Positions 59,946 to 64,000 of a DNA stretch of 64,000 nucleotides are shown piece after piece (the stretch's first letter is position 1; each line of letters starts with the position of its first letter). The stretch is from Pontibacterium granulatum (GTDB lineage Bacteria > Pseudomonadota > Gammaproteobacteria > Pseudomonadales > Balneatricaceae). Position numbers and translations under genes: made by a program. The stretch is from positions 186,001-250,000 of the forward strand of contig NZ_JASBRH010000001.1 in the NCBI RefSeq assembly GCF_029961155.1, given 5' to 3'. The notes beneath the pieces were generated by a model that had not been told where the DNA came from, did not search any database, and was given only the letters and a program-made list of their open reading frames with translations.

Positions 59946-60344
59946 ATGAAGACGCAACTGTTACTCGCAGCCGGCGTACTGGTTTTGACTGGCTGTGCAT
60001 CCTCTAGCGGCCTAAATTCCGGCTACTACACTCTGGACTTAGAACGCACCGAGCTGTGTTATTCAGATCAGAATCGTTGTCTGAACCTGGAATTGATTAT
60101 CCCATCCTACAATGAGATGCGAATCGCCCAGGCGTATGAGATTCCCACCAGCCCCAAAGGCTGGGATGTGGAGGATCTGGTGACACTGATGTTGGCGCCG
60201 CCAAAAAAACAGTATGAAGCGAAGCAGATTGGTGACTACCGCTACCTGATCCCACGCACCTACGCCTCCAATACCGTGTGGCGCTACCTGTGGCAGGAAC
60301 AGCACGAACTTTACGAGACGAATGGCAAGATCCCGACGAAGTAA
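59946..60344 (+). CDS. Putative small lipoprotein of unknown function
   Basis: A 132-residue precursor with a clear lipoprotein signal: basic MK start, hydrophobic core and lipobox VLTGC with Cys at residue 17, followed by ASSSG, which suits outer-membrane sorting. The mature part has a Cys pair (ELCYSDQNRCLNLEL, about residues 37-51) that could form a disulfide and a Trp-containing C-terminal segment (NTVWRYLWQEQHELYE). I do not recognise the family. It stands alone between fabY and convergent tatD with gaps of 113 and 5 bases. Confidence 0.8.
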   Translation: MKTQLLLAAGVLVLTGCASSSGLNSGYYTLDLERTELCYSDQNRCLNLELIIPSYNEMRIAQAYEIPTSPKGWDVEDLVTLMLAPPKKQYEAKQIGDYRYLIPRTYASNTVWRYLWQEQHELYETNGKIPTK

Positions 60345-60349
60345 GGGGT

Positions 60350-61117
60350 TTATAGATTTAGCAGTTTGCGTGCGGTCGTCGAAGTCGCGTGCGCCAGCTC
60401 TTCAAGACTGATGCCGCGTAACCCGGCGAGCACCTCGGCGACCTCACGTACCCGCTTCGGCTGATTGGGTGTACCGCGATGATTCAGCAGCGGAATATCC
60501 GGGGAATCGGTTTCCAGTACCAATGTTGATAAGGGCATATCGGTTGCGATACGGCGCAGCTTCTTAGCACGGTCGTAAGTCAAACTCCCCCCGATGCCCA
60601 GCTTAAAGCCCAGTTCGGCATACTGCGTCGCCTGCTGCTCACTGCCGGAATAGGCGTGCACAATCCCCGCGCGCGGCAGTTTTTGCTGGCGCAGCAGCCT
60701 CAGTACCTGGTCATGAGCTTTGCGCACATGCAACAGTACCGGCAGGTTAAACTGTTTTGCCAGTTCTAATTGCGCATCGAACAGCGCCACCTGACGTGTC
60801 TGATCCGGGTTCGCGATAAAGAAATCCAGACCGATCTCACCGACAGCCACCACCTGCTCTGAAACCAGCAACGCCTCCAGCCGTTCCAGGTCGGCATCCT
60901 GGTGCTGATCGATAAAGCAGGGATGCAAGCCCAATGCGGGGGAAAAACCATACTCAGCACAGCACCCCAACAATCGCGGCCAATCCTGCGCGACGACACC
61001 GGGTATCACAAAGGCACTCACGGACGCGGCTTCTGCCTCCGCCACAACATCAGCCCGGTCTTCATCAAAGACAGGAAAGTCCAGATGGCAATGGGTATCG
61101 ATCAGTTCAATGTTCAT
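60350..61117 (-). CDS. TatD-family metal-dependent deoxyribonuclease
   Basis: TIM-barrel metallohydrolase of the TatD family. The 255-residue protein starts MNIELIDTHCHLDFPVFDED with the metal-binding His pair, has AVGEIGLDFF near residue 93 with the bridging Glu, LPVLLHVRKAHDQVLRLL near 125, HAYSGSEQQA near 154 and LVLETDSPDIPLL near 200. It could be TatD itself or a paralogue such as YcfH or YjjV; the KxxPKR-like C-terminal region does not settle it. It is downstream of prfC beyond a terminator. Confidence 0.9.
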   Translation of the reverse strand: MNIELIDTHCHLDFPVFDEDRADVVAEAEAASVSAFVIPGVVAQDWPRLLGCCAEYGFSPALGLHPCFIDQHQDADLERLEALLVSEQVVAVGEIGLDFFIANPDQTRQVALFDAQLELAKQFNLPVLLHVRKAHDQVLRLLRQQKLPRAGIVHAYSGSEQQATQYAELGFKLGIGGSLTYDRAKKLRRIATDMPLSTLVLETDSPDIPLLNHRGTPNQPKRVREVAEVLAGLRGISLEELAHATSTTARKLLNL

Positions 61118-61141
61118 AAGAGGAGCATAGCAGCAAACGGC

Positions 61142-61178
61142 AAAAAGCCCGCTGACGGCACACCGGCAGCGGGCTTTT
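61142..61178. terminator. prfC terminator
   Basis: A perfect 12-bp stem AAAAGCCCGCTG/CAGCGGGCTTTT with a 12-base loop, just past the prfC stop on the minus strand; it precedes tatD, so tatD probably has its own promoter or depends on read-through. Confidence 0.85.
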
Positions 61179-61197
61179 CAAGTATCGGTTCAGGCGA

Positions 61198-62781
61198 TCA
61201 ATGCTCGCGGGTCGAGCGGAACTGTACGTCCGGCCAGCGCTCCTGAGTCAGACTCAGGTTAACGCGGGTTGGCGCCAGATAGGTCAACAAGCCGGCACCG
61301 TCGACACCGATGTTGTCGTATGCCTTGCGTTTAAAGTCCGCCAGCATCTTGTCGTCGTCGCACTCAACCCAACGGGCAGTCTGCACGTTTACAGCCTCAT
61401 AGACACAATCAACCTTGTATTCGTCTTTCAGGCGGAACATAACCACGTCAAACTGCAGCTGACCGACCGCACCCAGCACCAGGTCGTTGTTCTTATCCGG
61501 CATGAATAACTGCACCGCGCCCTCTTCAGACAACTGCTGCAGACCTTTCTGCAACTGTTTCATCTTCAGTGGATCGGTTGGACGCACACGACGGAAGATC
61601 TCCGGCGCAAAGTGCGGGATACCCGTGAACTTCAGCGCTTCGCCTTCGGTAAAGGTATCGCCGATCTGAATCGTACCGTGGTTGTGCAAACCGATGATGT
61701 CACCGGACCATGCCTCCTCCACGTTTTCACGGTCACCCGCCACGAAGGTCACCGCATCGGCGATCTTCACGTCTTTGTTGATTCGGGTGTGCTTCATTTT
61801 CATACCACGGCTGTACTTGCCGGAGCAGATACGCATAAAGGCAATTCGGTCACGGTGCTTCGGATCCATGTTCGCCTGGATCTTGAATACGAAGCCGGAG
61901 AATTTCTCTTCAGAAGCGTCAACATCACGGCTGGTAGCATTACGACTGCTAGGTGCAGGTGCGTATTCAACGAAGCCGTCCAGCATCTCACGCACACCGA
62001 AGTTTGCCAGAGCAGTACCGAAGTACACCGGCGTCAGTCGACCCGCCAGGAACTCTTCCAGCTCAAACTCGTGGGTTGCGCCACGTACCAGCTCGATCTC
62101 TTCCAGATAATCCTCGTAGATATCACCCAGCAGCGCCTTGGCTTCATCGGACTCCAGACCGTTAATCTGGGTATCGTCTGGAATGGTGTGTCCCATACCC
62201 GGCTGGAAGACGTGGATGGTGTCGGTGTAAAGGTTGTACACACCCTTAAACGCCTTACCCATGTCGATCGGCCAGGTAATTGGCGCAGCAGCGATCTTCA
62301 GGACCTCTTCGATCTCATCCAGCAGCTCGATCGGATCACGAATATCGCGGTCCATCTTGTTCACGAAGGAGAAGATCGGCGTATCACGCAGGCGGCAGAC
62401 CTCCATCAGTTTGATGGTCCGGTCCTCGACACCTTTAGCACCATCCACCACCATCAGCGCGCTGTCCACAGCGGTCAGGGTGCGGTAGGTGTCTTCCGAG
62501 AAGTCCTCGTGCCCGGGGGTATCCAGCAGGTTAACCATACGGTCCTTGTACGGAAACTGCATTACGGAGGAGGTGATGGAAATACCACGCTCCTGCTCCA
62601 TCGACATCCAGTCGGACGTAGCGTGGCGGTCGCTTTTCTTACCCTTAACCGTACCCGCTGTCTGAATCAGGTTTCCGAACAACAGCAGTTTTTCGGTGAT
62701 GGTGGTTTTACCGGCATCCGGGTGAGAGATAATCGCGAACGTCCTTCTGCGCTTTACCTCGTCGATGATTGATGAAGCCAT
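61198..62781 (-). CDS. prfC: Peptide chain release factor 3
   Basis: GTPase that removes RF1 and RF2 from the ribosome after termination. The ATG at 62781 gives [20 protein letters not shown] (527 residues), matching E. coli RF3 (529); the frame stays open 27 codons further upstream, but that extension has no counterpart. G motifs: SHPDAGKTT (G1), [12 protein letters not shown] (G3), FVNKMDRD (G4). The later [20 protein letters not shown] and [19 protein letters not shown] stretches separate it from EF-G. It is divergent from glpD. Confidence 0.97.
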   Translation of the reverse strand: MASSIIDEVKRRRTFAIISHPDAGKTTITEKLLLFGNLIQTAGTVKGKKSDRHATSDWMSMEQERGISITSSVMQFPYKDRMVNLLDTPGHEDFSEDTYRTLTAVDSALMVVDGAKGVEDRTIKLMEVCRLRDTPIFSFVNKMDRDIRDPIELLDEIEEVLKIAAAPITWPIDMGKAFKGVYNLYTDTIHVFQPGMGHTIPDDTQINGLESDEAKALLGDIYEDYLEEIELVRGATHEFELEEFLAGRLTPVYFGTALANFGVREMLDGFVEYAPAPSSRNATSRDVDASEEKFSGFVFKIQANMDPKHRDRIAFMRICSGKYSRGMKMKHTRINKDVKIADAVTFVAGDRENVEEAWSGDIIGLHNHGTIQIGDTFTEGEALKFTGIPHFAPEIFRRVRPTDPLKMKQLQKGLQQLSEEGAVQLFMPDKNNDLVLGAVGQLQFDVVMFRLKDEYKVDCVYEAVNVQTARWVECDDDKMLADFKRKAYDNIGVDGAGLLTYLAPTRVNLSLTQERWPDVQFRSTREH

Positions 62782-62988
62782 CTTGATCTTTTTCACTCCC
62801 GTGCAGCGTTCTGACGTGCACATCGTTAATTCTGGTCTGATGAGCCCCTGGATAAGGAACACACGAAAAGGCGGGCTATTTTACAGAAATTGCCCTCTTC
62901 ACACCATCCACGCAGCCTCCGTAATGGACACGGAAAATCCAATCTGATCTAAGCTTCCAAGGAGCAGTACACTTAGGAGTACCTAGCA

Positions 62989-64000
62989 ATGCAGTCCGAT
63001 CGACCGAACTACGATCTGCTTGTTATCGGCGGCGGCATCAACGGCGTGGGTATTGCTGCGGACGCAGCAGGTCGCGGCCTCAGTACGCTGCTCTGCGAGA
63101 TGAATGACCTGGGCTCAGCCACCTCCTCCAGTAGCAGCAAACTGATCCACGGTGGCCTGCGCTACCTGGAGTATGGCGAGTTTCGTCTGGTGCGCGAAGC
63201 ACTTGCGGAACGGGAGGTATTGCTGCACATCGCCCCCCACATTACCCGCCCCCTGCGTTTTCGCCTGCCCCATCGGCCCTACCTGCGACCTGCCTGGCTG
63301 ATCCGCCTGGGACTTTTCCTCTACGATAGGTTGGCAGCACGGGATACCCTGCAACCATTTAAATCAATTAACTTTGGCAAAGACAGCCCCCTCAAAGCGG
63401 ACATAACCCACGGTTTTGAGTATTCGGATGGCTGGGTGGACGATGCCCGGCTGGTTGTGCTGAATGCGATGGCCGCCCGGGATAAAGGCGCCACCATCCT
63501 GACACACACACGCTGCATATCTGCACAACGACAAGCATCCAACTGGCAAGTATCACTGCTAGATAAACACAGCGGCGCTACTCGGGAAGTATCTGCTTAT
63601 GCCTTGGTCAATGCATCCGGCCCCTGGGTGTCCAGCCTGTTTCCAGAAGTTATACACAGCCAGGCACCCAAGCAGATCCGTATGGTGAAGGGTAGTCATA
63701 TCGTGGTACCACGCCTGTACAACAGTCCCGAAGCCTATATCCTGCAGAATTCCGACCGCCGTATCGTGTTTGTGATTCCCTACGAAAAACGGTTCTCGCT
63801 GATTGGCACCACCGATGTGGAATACCACGGAGAACCCAATGCCGTAAAGATCAGTCCGGAGGAACGCGATTACCTGATCTCGGTGACCAACCAACACTTC
63901 CGGCACCAGCTAAAGCCATCGGATATCGTAATGGACTACGCCGGTATACGCCCCCTGCTGGATGACCAATCCGATAATGCCCAGGCCGTCACCCGGGACT
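62989..64000 (+). CDS. glpD: Aerobic glycerol-3-phosphate dehydrogenase (C-terminus cut by window edge)
   Basis: Membrane-associated FAD enzyme oxidising glycerol-3-phosphate to dihydroxyacetone phosphate and reducing quinone. About 337 of roughly 500 codons are visible before the right edge. The FAD-binding motif VIGGGINGVGIAADAAGRG is at about residues 12-30, followed by SSSSKLIHGGLRYLEYGEF near 48, the family signature, and later IRMVKGSHIVVPRL and SLIGTTDVEYHGEP. AGGAGT lies 9 bases before the ATG at 62989. The neighbouring glp genes, if any, are beyond the window. Confidence 0.95.
   Translation, partial: MQSDRPNYDLLVIGGGINGVGIAADAAGRGLSTLLCEMNDLGSATSSSSSKLIHGGLRYLEYGEFRLVREALAEREVLLHIAPHITRPLRFRLPHRPYLRPAWLIRLGLFLYDRLAARDTLQPFKSINFGKDSPLKADITHGFEYSDGWVDDARLVVLNAMAARDKGATILTHTRCISAQRQASNWQVSLLDKHSGATREVSAYALVNASGPWVSSLFPEVIHSQAPKQIRMVKGSHIVVPRLYNSPEAYILQNSDRRIVFVIPYEKRFSLIGTTDVEYHGEPNAVKISPEERDYLISVTNQHFRHQLKPSDIVMDYAGIRPLLDDQSDNAQAVTRD

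Overview
The window is a dense, largely core-genome segment of a Gram-negative gammaproteobacterium with a polar-type flagellum. Gene content and order (rpsB-tsf-pyrH-frr-uppS-cdsA-rseP-bamA-skp-lpxD-fabZ-lpxA-lpxB-rnhB-dnaE-accA-tilS-pyrG-eno-ftsB-truD-surE-pcm-nlpD-rpoS-fdxA-mutS-pncC-recA-recX-alaS-lysC-csrA-tRNAs) follow the Pseudomonas/Oceanospirillales pattern. A Na+-pumping oxaloacetate decarboxylase, the flagellar H-ring genes flgT/flgO/flgP and a DUF368 lipid-carrier transporter point to a marine member, probably near Oceanospirillaceae; that placement is inference. There is no IS element, prophage, CRISPR array or rRNA operon. Layout: 0-4.2 kb holds flagellar and chemotaxis genes (flgB cut by the left edge, cheR, cheV, divergent flgA-flgM-flgN) with a good sigma-54 promoter before flgB and a good sigma-28 promoter before flgM, then tRNA-Arg(CCT). 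4.2-7 kb holds a degenerate receiver-TPR protein and an HDAC-family deacetylase; the gap between them carries an FNR/Anr-like site and an orphan intrinsic terminator that together outline a possible short sRNA. 7-10.5 kb is oadGAB. 10.8-19.4 kb is thiI, three identical tRNA-Arg(ACG) genes, tRNA-Ser(GCT), csrA, lysC, alaS, recX, recA (with LexA box) and pncC. 19.4-28.2 kb is mutS, fdxA and the rpoS-nlpD-popT-pcm-surE-truD-ftsB string. 28.2-50.4 kb is one long leftward series for central metabolism, DNA replication, lipid A and outer membrane biogenesis, and translation. 50.5-54.4 kb is map-glnD-DUF1244. 54.4-57.6 kb is flgP-flgO, divergent flgT and an OmpA-type lipoprotein. 57.9-64 kb is fabY, a small lipoprotein, tatD, prfC and glpD (cut by the right edge). 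How the genes work together: the lpx/fabZ/bamA/skp/rseP/cdsA/uppS block builds the envelope; csrA, rpoS, LexA-controlled recA and glnD are global regulators; two distant flagellar blocks contribute to one motility organelle. The most interesting observation is negative: dxr is missing between cdsA and rseP, and ispD and ispF are missing between ftsB and truD, although the flanking genes are intact and tightly packed. Three MEP-pathway genes absent from two conserved places suggests that the MEP isoprenoid pathway has been relocated or replaced, for example by a mevalonate pathway. Other points of note are the candidate anaerobic sRNA, the phospho-acceptor-less receiver-TPR protein, and the PopT-like gene inserted between pcm and nlpD.
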